Shown: positions 1 to 11,574 of the stretch, one piece after another
Position numbering within the stretch: the first letter of the stretch is position 1
Layout of the letters: every line of letters starts with the position of its first letter
Assembly (NCBI GenBank): GCA_036877525.1
Contig: JAZGTH010000005.1
Location: 5,474,001-5,538,000, forward strand
DNA from: Chromobotia macracanthus
Lineage: Eukaryota > Chordata > Actinopteri > Cypriniformes > Botiidae
DNA length: 64,000 bases
Direction of reading: 5' to 3'
Notes under the pieces: generated by a model
What the model was told of the DNA's origin: nothing
The model's database searches: none
Seen by the model: only the letters and a program-made list of their open reading frames with translations
Program-made: the position numbers and the translations under genes

Positions 1-83
1 ATAGATGGACACATAGAAATATGTCACAATACAAAAATACTAAATCTCTTCTTCTTTTGTTCTTTTGTTTTGCTATGATACAG

Positions 84-3000
84 ATGGGAAGAGTGGACAA
101 AAACTACCCTCTAGTGGTTGGACATTCAGGTCCTGTTCTGGACATTGACTGGTGTCCTCACAATGACAACATCCTGGCCAGCTGCTCTGAAGATACAACT
201 GCCATGGTAATCACCACAGCCAACCACAGACCTCTCCACTGCATGATATCTGAAAGTGTTTTCCTGAAAACAAATAAAGCAAGTCTCAGTCCACAATGGA
301 GGAAAACATCACAAAGACAAAACTCTTAAGAGTGGTGAAGACTGAAGCTAACAGTTTGGGTGTGGGGCAAGAGCTGGTATTTATAAACACATGTAAACAG
401 GCGCTCAAGGCCGGAACCCTTTTAAGAGATAGACCAGTGGTAATGACAGATAAGATGAGCAGGTGTTTATAGGGATGTTATTTCATTTAAAGTTCTTTTA
501 AGTGTCATTTCTTTCTCTTGTCCCAGATTAATATGCAGACAAAACCATTCATATGTTGATTTAGACTCTGTGACACCATCTACAGCTGTGGTTGTTTTTT
601 TACGTATACAACAAAAAGACCTTGGAAACAGTTGGTTGAAAGTAATTGAAAAAAGGTCTCTGAAAAGTGAATAGTGTCTTTCTAGTGATTGAACATGCTT
701 GGTGTTAAATTTTGTTATTAAAAACAATGACATTTATAGGCTACATTTTAAGTGGGACTTAATTGTCCAACTATCTTTTGGGGCCTCTGTAGACACGTGT
801 GTGTGTGTCCAAGTGTTGAGTATAATTAATGAAAGTATTATATAAGCAGTTCAAAACTGGTATTAAATACATTTCCTCAATGTTGAGCAAGATGATGTGG
901 GGAGTTATTACAACATATGAATGCTATTAGCACTATTCGATTACATCACATCAGAAATACGGATGGCATGCGCCCTATGCGCTTCTGTTAGAGAGGTTAA
1001 CTGCAGCTGTCTGCGCTGGCAATGCATCAGCGCTCATTCAATACCACAGAACATTCTCAGAACTGCAAATCACTGTACAGTATATCTAGAACTTTACCCA
1101 ACAGGTTATTCAGTATGCTAGTTTTGCTTTTTTAATGGCTCTCTTATGTTACATAAGCAAGGAGTGTCATACGATTTTTTTGCATCAGTGCCTAGAAGAC
1201 ATATTTAGCCAATAATTAGCCTCTGCTGTGACCTTGAGGAATTCATTATGTTCTTGTCCCTGGAGCACTCAAACAGAGAGATCAGAGATCTATGTGCAGT
1301 TTGCAAAAACTTAAACAGTACAGAATAATAATTTTATATAAATCATGTTTCAGTTATCTAAGCATGTATTTTATTGTAATTAATTACAAACAACATGCTG
1401 ATTTTTCTCAAGGCTAAAATAGTATGGTAAATTTTGGTTGACAATGTATTAAAACGTTAATGGTGCAAATATGTATGTACTGTTTTTTAAGGCACCTCAC
1501 TAAACAGTGCACAGATGACAAAATAACAAAAATCTGTAACGTACTGATACTGATGCCAATGTAACTTGTTACACAGGTTTGGCAGATCCCTGACCACACC
1601 CCTTCTCGTCCAATCAGTGATCCTATCGTTGTGCTGGAGGGCCACTCTAAACGTGTGGGCATCATCAAATGGCACCCCACTGCCCGCAACATACTCCTCA
1701 CTGCAGGTAAAGACCGTCTCCATACTGCTACTCTGATTCATTTAAGTGTTGATGTTATCAATCCCACAAACGCAAGCTCTTAATCTTAATAAATACAAGA
1801 TTGGGGCATTTAAGACCCAGAAGAGACAAAATGAAACAATAAGCCATGAGAAGCCCAAAGGGTTAAAGCTGGGCTGCTTTGTATGGTTTATAGAAGACAG
1901 ATTAGATATGGTTTCTTTTTTTTGAACATGCAGATTCTATTCAGTTTCTATTCAGTGTGCTTGTGTCTCAGGCAGTGATAATCTGATTATCATCTGGAAT
2001 GTGGGCACTGGAGAACCTCTGATGACCATGGATGACCATCCTGACCTCATCTATAACGTCAGCTGGAACTACAACGGCAGCCTCTTCTGCACCACCTGCA
2101 AGGACCGGCGCATCAGAGTGTGTGATCCTCGTAAAAATGAGGTGTTGGCGGTAAGTATTATGACAGTGAAATTGGAGATAATCCATCTTTTTAATGAAAC
2201 TAAATAAGTAGTAAAAAGTAAAGACTAGAAAGACTAGAATCTTGAGGCAGTTGAAATGAACCTTTCATTCATGTCTTCTTTAGGAGAGAATGGCTCCACA
2301 TGAGGGTATCCGGCCAATGAGAGCCATTTTTACCAGAGAGGGCAACATTTTTACCACAGGTTTTACCAGGATGAGTCAGAGGGAGCTTGGCCTGTGGGAT
2401 CCAGTAATAGAGCCAAATTAAAACTATTTAAATGAATATTTGATTTTCATTGCCCCTTTTAATCCCCTGTTTTCATTTAATACAACTGATGGTGGTTTTT
2501 TCTGCCGTTTTAGACTAATTTTGAAGAGCCTATTGCACTTTTGGAGTTGGACACAAGCAATGGAGTTCTGTTGCCTTTTTATGACCCAGACACAAACATT
2601 GTGTATCTCAGTGGCAAGGTATGACTGTTTCATGTCATGTGTTATTATACTTATGATGCTATAAAGCTTGCCTCTCTGGCTCCTTTATTGGATCTGTAGG
2701 GTGACAGCAGCATTCGGTACTTTGAGATCACAGAGGAACCTCCTTATGTGCATTATATCAGCACATACAGCAGCAAGGAGCCACAGAGAGGAATGGGCTT
2801 CATGCCCAAGAGAGGAGTAGATGTCACCAAATGTGAGATTGCCCGGTCAGTTACTTTTACCTTATATGTATTTGGAACATTAATGAACATTCACTCTATT
2901 ATAGAAAACCTATATTATTTATTCTATATGCACTTCATATGTACTTCATATTTTATGTATAGTATAGTTTTATATATTTTGTTCTATTTTTATAGATTAT

Positions 3001-4403
3001 ATAAACTCCATGAAAGGAAATGTGAGCCTATCATGATGACAGTACCCAGAAAGGTAAGCACATACTCTGTGTTGAGCCTTTACTAATCTTAGTTAATGTT
3101 AAATTATAAATATACGTTTCACATTTCCAGTATATATAATTCAATATATAATATAAAAGTATATGAATAACTTTAGTCTAATCAATTCTTTCTTCCTGTT
3201 TTTCTGATGCTAGTCGGACCTGTTCCAGGATGACCTGTACCCAGACACAGCAGGTCCAGAGCCTGCCCTGGAACCTGAAGAATGGATGGAGGGACGAGAT
3301 GCAGATCCTATACTAGTGTCCATGAGAGATGGTTATGTTCCACCAAAGAGCAGAGAGCTAAAGGTGGCGAAGAAGAACGTTCTAGACACCAGGCCCTCCA
3401 CACGTAGAAGCATGTCTGTTGTGGATGGAAGCAGTTTGCCAGTAAGTAGAATATCTTGCTCATCCCTGGTCTTGATATGTTTTCTTTCCTAGCATTTATT
3501 CCTTCACCAACTCCATATAGACACTTCTTTAGAAGCTTATAGGGATGGGGAACAATATAGTAACTAAATGTATTTAATAACATTTGCATTCTTCCACATA
3601 CCCACAAGTATAGGGAGACCAGTGTGTTAAATGACCTGGCCAAACCAGTGGTCTAAAATGGTCTAAAGCACTCAATGAATCAGAGCCAGAGATTACGGGC
3701 TGATTGCTCATATGACACAGTAAAGTTTCATTGTATTTAATTGTACTTTATTTAAAAACATATATTTTAGTATACAATTACAATTACAATTACAATACAG
3801 TAATTAAAGTATAGTAAACAAAATATTCTTCTCTGTCATTACCACTGGTCTATTTCTTAACAGGTTTCTGTGCTTAATACAGTTAGACTCAACATATGCT
3901 TAATACAGTTAGACTCAATTTTTTCTTTTTTCTTCAAAAGCACTAACATTCATTAAATTCATTGGAACATATTATCTTATTGGAATATTCATTGGAATTA
4001 AGAAATCAGTATTGTTAAGTGTAAATGGAATCTGAATCAGAATCATCACATTTCGAATGAGTCCCATCCCTAAAAGCTAAACAGTTCTTACCATTTGCTG
4101 ATTTAGCGTGTCCCTTGACTACCTCTCTTTGCTTTGTCCCCCCCTTCCATTTCTGCTCTTCGTTCTTCTGTCTTCATCCTCAACCCTTCTTTCACTCTAC
4201 CGTTTCCTCATCTGTCTTGTTCTACTTCCTCTCCTTGTTTTTCCCTTCCTACTCTTTTTCTCTTCTTTTTCAATCACTAGCCTCAGTTGTTGGAAAAACT
4301 TGTTGAAGAGATCCAAAGTCTGAAGGCCACAGTTCTCTCTCAGGAGAAACGAATCTGTGACTTAGAAAATAAGCTCTCCAAGTACACTAATGGCACAGTC
4401 TGA
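84..4403 (+). CDS. coro6: Coronin 6 (3' part, nine coding exons)
   Basis: This is an actin-binding WD40 protein of the type I coronin group, which acts at the cortical cytoskeleton. Exons are 84-206, 1577-1706, 1972-2150, 2284-2403, 2514-2618, 2700-2845, 2996-3053, 3214-3441 and 4281-4403 (TGA at 4401-4403). All have GT-AG borders and consistent phase, giving 403 visible codons. Family length is about 470, so roughly 67 N-terminal residues lie left of the window. Visible hallmarks are VLDIDWCPHND, GHSKRVGI, GDSSIRYFEIT, KEPQRGMGFMPKRG and SDLFQDDLYPDTAGPEPAL. The last exon encodes a short C-terminal coiled coil (LLEKLVEEIQSLKATVLSQE). The segment GRVDKNYPLV and the linker before the coiled coil resemble coronin 6 more than 1A, 1B or 1C, and the neighbours abhd15 and taok1 support CORO6. 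A type I paralogue is the only serious alternative. Confidence 0.88.
3871..3918. repeat. Short direct duplication in the last coro6 intron
   Basis: A unit of about 22 bases beginning TGCTTAATACAGTTAGACTC occurs twice almost back to back, separated by a few bases. It lies in the intron before the final coro6 exon and has no visible coding role. Confidence 0.7.
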
Positions 4404-4452
4404 CTGCATGATTAAAGCTAACTGAGGCTGTGCACTCTGCTAACCCCTCACA

Positions 4453-4458
4453 AATAAA
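4453..4458 (+). terminator. coro6 polyadenylation signal
   Basis: AATAAA lies about 50 bases after the coro6 stop codon, so a short 3' UTR is possible. Later AATAAA copies near 5.6 kb could serve a longer form. Confidence 0.5.
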
Positions 4459-5024
4459 GTATGAGCACTGATAGGCCAAGCCACTCCCACTCACCCCAGA
4501 TATGATTTGTTTTTTAACATGGATTTATATCGTAACCCAGCTCAAGTGGCTTCATTGCCACTTGACTTTACATGTTCTTTCTAAATGTCTAAGAGCTTTA
4601 GAAGATTAACTTTGCAAAAACACTTGTCCTGCAATTTCCTGGTGCTTCATAGTATGTTTGTTAATATTGTGTAGTAGAACACAATATTAGCTATATTCCT
4701 TTCTTCCTTAAGGAATCTTATCAAAAAAGCATTTGGTAAGCAAAGGCTATCTTCATTTGATAAGTTACAAATCCTTGTTTGTACTTACAGCTTTTTAAAC
4801 TATAAATGCTGACAAAGAATGACAAGAGTTGTAGCTACAGCTTCCTGCAGTAGTAAACAGTCAGGGTTTTTAGTAGTCTATGTGAACATACCTCATTGTA
4901 TAGACCAGGACCTGGGATCAGATAGTAGCATATGTAGCTCTTATTTTGTCAGATTTAGCTAAGCAAACTCTATGGCATAAATATATGTCAGGATGTAATG
5001 CACATCTCTTATTGACATTTAATC

Positions 5025-5277
5025 TTAAAGGAATATTTCACCCTATATGTCACACCCTAATGTCATCTCAAAAGAAGACGTTTAGCATAATGTCGCTGTT
5101 GTATTACATACAATGAAAGTAAATGAGCACTCAGGCTGTACTATAGGCACTATTAAAAGTACTATGCGAGCGACAAAAACATTCTTCTTAATTCTTTTAC
5201 AGGATTTTTAAATCTGATCAATAATCAATTTTTTTACAGAATCATGACATTAATTTTTGGGTGAACTACCCCTTTAA
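5025..5277. mobile_element. Short MITE-like element, TTAAAGG-type inverted ends
   Basis: The left end reads TTAAAGGAATATTTCACCC and the right end GGGTGAACTACCCCTTTAA, which are inverted copies of each other with a few mismatches. The element is 253 bp with no ORF, so it is a nonautonomous derivative. Related ends or inner segments occur near 19.4, 23.4, 36.4 and 46.5 kb in this window. This end sequence is common in fish genomes; I leave the family unnamed. Confidence 0.7.
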
Positions 5278-6344
5278 GGCAATTGCTGGGCAAATCATTA
5301 ATCTTATATCTTTGTAAAACCTAATCTAATAATCAATATGTATTATTCAAACCTAGCTGGACTAAATAACAAAACAACGTTTGCAAAGACAGCATGTCCT
5401 AAATTATCTCCCTTACATGCTTGCATTACCAGCTCTTGAACCGCTGATAATGTCATTGTACACACCTCTGCCTTTCCAGCTTTGACCAACACAATTAAAA
5501 CTCATGTGGCTTCTGTTTAACATTTCAAAATGTAAATATTATTCTAGATAAAATAAAACATGAAAAATAGCAAAGTATCTAAACCAAAGACATCATTTTG
5601 TGTTTTATGTAGAGGATAATTTGTGAGTATTATGGTTTAAATAAAACTCTTTTTGTACAAAAAAATTACATGCATTGTCACTTTCTGATTAAAATGCACA
5701 CACACCAATTCCATCCACTGTTATTCTGCCTGAAGCGAGTTCCTTAATTCAAAACCATGTTTTAAACAGTCCCTTTCATTCCTCAACTCTTTTCTGTGTT
5801 TATTATTTAGTTATAAGACCAGCTAGGACATTTCTAGTACATAAACAACCCAATGGAGCAAAGGGGACTGGTTTGGGTGCAGTATCCCCAAGGTCTTTTA
5901 CCTATTCAGATATCTGCAAGGGGTTTTTAATGGTAACTTTTCAATGTGTTCCACTTCTGCAGCACTTAAAGTGGGTTCTGATGTCAGTAAGGAAATAAAC
6001 TGTTCAATTTCAGACACTCCAGTGTCAAAAACTCCATTAGTTCCATTGGATGGTAACTGGACTGCTTTCTATAGCTAAAACAGTCTGTGGGTTAAAGTGT
6101 TGTTAATGATTTCTGGAAGGAGGGGGAGTGTAAACATGTTTGTAATGGGTAGACGAGAAGTTGCAAGTCCATTTAGACTGACTCACTGGTAAGAGTAAGA
6201 GAAAAAGAAGATGTTTTGAGTTTTTCTATTTGCTCGCTGTTACTTTTGAATTTTTGAATATCTGAAATTATTGCTCAGCTAGGTCTAAGGAACTAAGGTA
6301 GTGAAGCTGGATTTAGGTCTACTGGCTACAGGTTTTGGAGTGAA

Positions 6345-8276
6345 ATGGTTTACATCTCAGCAATGTGGGACTTCATTTGCCTACTACCTTCTCTGCTGCT
6401 GGTCCTGATTAATATTTTGCTTCGATGTAAATGGATTTGTTGCTTTGCAGAACGTACTGTTCAACAGTTGGGTTGTTGTATGTGGATTATAACCTGTAGA
6501 CTTCTGAAACTCCCATATCCTGCAACAGAATCGATCAAGAAGCCGCAGCCAGAGGTTAAACTGATCTGTAAACCCACAGCACTTGCCAGCCACCTGAAGA
6601 GACAATGTTGTGCTTTGACTCAGCCTCCACTGGCAACATGGCCTCAGGCTGACCCTCATCTTCAGATTATCACCAATCTCATGTGGCCTACAAGGGAAGG
6701 TGCTGAACTGCAAGGAGGAGTCCGTTTTACAAGAGATCACCTCCTCCTCCAGGATGGTGGTATTGTAGCCCTGGACTGGGTGGTTGGTTTCACAAACAAA
6801 CAAGAACAGGCCAAAAAGGAACATCATCCAGGAGGAAGAGTTCTAGGCCTCCACTCTAGCAATCCAGCTATTGTTATTTTAATTCCCAATGCTCTCGGTC
6901 GAGTGACACCACACTTGTTTAAGTTGTGCCACCAGGCTTTACAACAGGGTTTCTATCCAGTTGTGTTCCATCGTCGTGGTCATGGTGGTTGTCCTCTTAC
7001 TACTCCCCGCTACCAGGAGTTTGGAAATCCCTCTGACCTTATGCAGGTGGTAGCATACTTGCGGAGCCACCATCCATCTTCGACCCTGTTTGCAGTAAGT
7101 GAGGGCTCAGGATCAGGCTTGCTGCTGTCCTATCTGGGGGAATGTGGCTCTTCATCGTACCTGATGGCTGCTGCTTGCATCTCTCCTGTGTTTCATGGAC
7201 AACTGTGGTTTGAGTGGGAACTACCTTGGCTCTATCGCTGGACAGCCCTTATTTATCGCAAGTATCAAATAAACAGGTAGGCACTCATGTATATATACAG
7301 ATTGATAGATGCTTCAATATTATCTTGCATGTAGATTCCAAACTACAGAATCTACAGGTACCATTTCAAACCATTATTATACATGATGCATATCTGACCA
7401 ACACATATTTTGTAGTCTCTAACCATTTAAAAGTTTCATCACATTTTGTAGAGAAATAAGGTGTAACAATCATATCAATGGGAAACTGCAAGAACTGTGA
7501 CCTGTCAGGTCACTGTGAAATTTCACAGTGCAGAACTTGTAGATGACAACGCCAGTAGGGCTACAAGCCCTGAAATTAAACTGTACATATTTGACCTTTT
7601 CCATAGGTATGCCACTGCTTTGAGCTCTGTGATGGATGTAGCAAAAATTCTCTCCTGCAGCTCCCTGCGAGATATGGAGGAATTCATGTTCTGTTCTGTT
7701 AAGCACCAAGACCACAGGATGTCAGATTCCATGGACCAAGTTAGAAAAGACAATTCAAGGTTCTCATCAATGAGGCCCGACTGGGTGGGTTACTGGGAGA
7801 GAAATGAACCTTTGCGAGATGCAGATGAAGTGGCAGTGCCAGTACTCTGCTTGTGTAGCAAAGATGACCCCCTTCAGCCACCTCTTCCCGCTGTACCTGA
7901 GGCACTTTTTCACAACAGCCCTTACTTCTTGCTGGCCCAGACTGAACAGGGAGGTCATTGTGGCTTTATGTATAAGGATAAAAATGGAGGTACTACTTCC
8001 TGGAGCCATTCTGCAGTGCTGGAATATTTTTGTGTGATTGCCGATTTCTTTGGGTTAGAGGACAAGAAAGGGTTCAAGGATGTTGCACAGTGTTGCAGCC
8101 ATGGCCTGAGGCATAGCACCAGTGCTGTGCTCTCCACAAGGAGGAGGTCGACCTTGCTTCGGAAAGAAAGGCCCGTTCTAAGTTCCCGAAGACGGCAAAC
8201 CTCTACTCCCTCTGATGCATTCACATTTGAAGAAGAGCAAGAGGAATTTACTTGGAATAGGTCCTACACTCGCTGA
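6345..8276 (+). CDS. abhd15: Abhydrolase domain-containing protein 15
   Basis: Two coding exons, 6345-7276 and 7607-8276 (TGA 8274-8276), join within an Arg codon and give 533 residues; mammalian ABHD15 is about 468. The gene has the two-exon structure known for ABHD15. An N-terminal hydrophobic segment (about residues 5-25) is a likely signal anchor. The alpha/beta-hydrolase core shows NALGRVTPHLFK, FHRRGHGG, FAVSEGSGSGLLLSYLGECG, the acid-loop segment CSKDDP and the histidine segment GGHCGF. By alignment with ABHD1-3, the nucleophile elbow appears to lack the usual serine. In mammals ABHD15 binds and stabilises PDE3B and restrains lipolysis under insulin; that role is family knowledge and is not shown here. 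The tail is Arg/Ser-rich and ends in an acidic patch. The first Met is chosen because it immediately precedes the hydrophobic anchor. Confidence 0.9.
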
Positions 8277-8321
8277 GTGAGGGGAGCAGGTGGTGTGCTA
8301 GAAGAATAGCAAGAATAGCTA

Positions 8322-8431
8322 TCAGGGGTTGGGTGCCTTACTCAAGGGTGCTTCAGTTGTTACCTGCAACTTGAACCAGCAACCTTCTGATTACAAGCCC
8401 AACTCACTAACCAGTAGGCCACAACTACCCT
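8322..8431 (-). mobile_element. tRNA-derived SINE, truncated head
   Basis: Read on the minus strand, this matches the tRNA-like head of the longer copies at 37.4 and 40.0 kb, with the shared block CCTACTGGTTAGTGAGT in diverged form and a B-box-like segment. The tail is missing. It lies in the abhd15 3' region. Confidence 0.65.
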
Positions 8432-11400
8432 TTAGGCTTAATCATGTACATTGTATTCAAACATACAAATGACAGAACAGAACCAATATGTACTAAAATT
8501 ACTTTATTACAATTGATTTCTTTGTCCAGTAGCTCTCTGCCAACAAAAGGAGTAATTACAAACAAAACATTACATTTGTCCCCTTAGGTTTTCAGATTTT
8601 TTTTGTACATTTTAATTCACTTGTAAGTTTTTTTTGTTATGAATAGCCATAACAATTTTTGTTATCTCTCCAACATTCAGTTTTTCACAATCTATACATT
8701 TTAATACAGGTTATATATGGATTGTTATGGTAACAGTGAAGCAAGGAAGAAGGAGACAATGACCATCAAAGGAAACAGATGAAATACTGGTAAACTCACT
8801 GTAGAGAGATGTACCCCTTCCCCTTTTATCACCAATCCCACTGTTTTCACACTTTTGAAAAGGTTCATTAAAACAGGGATGTTAGGTGCTTCAACAGAAA
8901 TCTAATCTTGTTGATAACGGGGCAAACTGCTCTCTTTGAAACATACTGCATGACCCTGCTTTATCATTTAGACATGATAGACTATGGAAGAATAACTATG
9001 ATCTGTGTCACCTTAAGAAAGTGTTATCACCATTTGGGTCTATGGCTACTCCTCTGTCCAGTAATTCCATTACAGAATAAGACTTAATGAACAGCATGTT
9101 ATTTATGTCATTTTATCAGGGTCAAACCTTTAGCACTGGCTGTGCATTGGCTCAGTTGGTTTTAGTTCGATTGAGACTTATATCCCATGCATATGCCAGA
9201 AGTGTGACAAGCTAGATGTTTAGAAATGAAAGATATAGGTAGCACTGACACTTGTCATCTACTGGACCAAATGCATGATTTACTTTCTCAAAAAGGATGT
9301 ACTGAAATTCAGGAAGTGAAAGGCTCCTTCATCAAACTTCTGGAAAGTTTTGGAAGCCATTCCATAATAGGCATGATGGCAGTTTTTTTCCTGTTTGGAA
9401 CAGAGGAACTACATGGAGTTGAAATTTCCAAAGATGAAAGTTCTCTGTGCTGGTTCACAGATAACAACATAAATACTGGCACTACTGCAAATGGTCATTC
9501 ACTCCTTTGAAAGCAAGGAAAGAAGCATATACAGAATGACAGAACTTTAAAGATAAAGTCCAGATAAAGTGTACTATCTTTTGTGGGAGAAAAGTCTAAT
9601 TGCTGAAAAAAAAAACTTTTTTGGCTTCGCTTGACATCTTGGAGAATATGCCTTGTGTATGTATGTATATATATATATATAATTTGTTTTCTTTTTAAAT
9701 AGTTTACTGTCAATATTAGAAACCAAGGTGTTTTCAACAAATTTTCTTTTGTCTTCACATTCAAGCAATTAAATTTTTTATTTTATTTAAATTTTATTCT
9801 ATTTTTTAACTATTCAAAACCTGGTTTGACTGTCTTAATTCCCATTTATTATTTAAATTTCTAAATATACAATATACACAAACCTTTTTCCTATACATCC
9901 CACTTAAAGCTCCTCACTCTATACCCTTCCATCATAACACAATGTTTAATATTCCAACCTTTATTCCTTATAGTTTTTATCACTGTTTCTACATGCTGTG
10001 GTAAGCATTCAGTTGGAGGGTGGAGGTTCGGCAGCAGTTGCCGGAGCTCCAGGGTGGGCTTGGAAGAGACAAAGGCATTGCAGGGACGACAGCAGCAGCA
10101 CCCACCCGCCCAGCAAAAACATTCAGTGGTCTCAAGCCTACCCAACCCAGACCTCCCCACCCCTAATCCCCACAACACGCTCTTGTCGAACCCAGCCTGA
10201 GAAAGGGAAGGGGGGGGCACCAGACGTTCAGGAGATCTGCTTGTAAATGAAGGGATGAAAGTGTCAGAGGGATGATAAAGTGCATTTCTGTGAGGTTAAG
10301 CTCGGTGAAAGTTACTGAACAAATAAACCATAAAAGTGAACAAAAACAGGTTATTCCCCTTTTGCATAGTTGCGATTGTTAACTTTGGCATCACTAAATC
10401 AAACAACTAAAATTAACATTAATACACATCAACAGCTTTGTCACACTGTTACTCAGGAGCGAAGTTTTACTGTGCCAACCTGCTTTAACTCTCATGTACA
10501 TTCACACAGAAGAACTGTCATTCTATGTAAGCAGCCCAAGACATCTAAACCTTTACTTTTCAAGTCCCCTAAAATATCTTAAAACACTATCTTATAGTCC
10601 TTTATCTTTTTGGCCTATAAAAACAGATACAATTTCTTTATATATTTACTCTGAACACCAGTATTTTATGCTAAGTTTTAAAAGCAAAACTGAATCCAGA
10701 TGTGTTTTTGGTTATTTGGACATACAGAAGGGTGGCAATGCATGACAACATATAAAAAAATAAAAAATAACAAAATCAAGACAATTCAACATAATCCTGG
10801 CAGCTGATGTCTTAGAATTTCACAGTATATTTTCATAGATGTTCTGGCACAAAAAGAGCATACTGTTTAATAACACAACTTAAAACAATAGTGCTTAATA
10901 TTTATTAAGACTAAGCTAAAAAGTGCATTGTAAAGCTTAAGTCTATCACATTCTGGTATCCAGCCTTTCTATATATCATCTATGCAACTGTTTTTATATG
11001 AATCCCTGCATCTAAAGCAGATGATATGCACTCCACTCCAAAAAAAACAGTCGCAACCACCTGCAAGACCACGATAAAAACTCGCTCCATAAAAACTTAC
11101 ATCCAGTTCTTCATCTCAACTGTGAGAGGCAATGCACAGCATTCATATATTTATTCTCACTATCACTAACATTCTCGTATCAACCCAAAATCAGCATCCT
11201 TACACACTCTAAAATGCACATGGCATCTCTACATTCACTACAACACATCACTGCAAAAATGCCCTAAGACAGTCATCTGGATTCTAGCTGAAGTCTAGCT
11301 GAAGGCTTCATCTGAAGATACAAGTGTCCAGATCCTCTAAGTGCCCTTCTGCCCAACATCCATATAACTGGAACTACAATGGACACCTTTTGTGCTTACT

Positions 11401-11574
11401 GTGGTGCATAAAACAGGTACCCAGAGGTCAAGAAATAAAGGAATGGGTTGAATGAAGAGAGGAAACGTTAAGCAGACTACTTTTCCTTTAGGTCCCCCTC
11501 TGATCAAGGTGCCCCTGTATCCCTTCCCTTCAGGGTGAAGTGGGACGGGTGTTGTGGGACAGCAGTGGGTGGTC
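8432..11574. other. Convergent 3' regions of abhd15 and taok1
   Basis: No supported coding exon is present. The ORF at 9226-9510 (94 codons) shows no recognisable domain or splice support. A short (TA)n run lies near 9667-9681. A notably GC-richer island at about 9998-10250 interrupts AT-rich DNA and may belong to a long taok1 3' UTR, since TAOK1 genes have long 3' UTRs in mammals. The two transcripts probably end here tail to tail. Confidence 0.5.

Larger units (their letters stand above)
4404..6344. other. coro6 3' UTR and coro6-abhd15 spacer
   Basis: No coding exon is apparent. The stretch holds the coro6 3' end, one MITE-like element at 5025-5277, AT-rich DNA, and the presumed abhd15 promoter and 5' UTR just before 6345. 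No TATA box or CpG-rich block stands out. Confidence 0.6.

Noticed and set aside
9226..9510. 94-codon ORF in the abhd15 3' region
   Set aside because: It has no recognisable domain and no splice partners, and it is of a length expected by chance; treated as 3' UTR or spacer.
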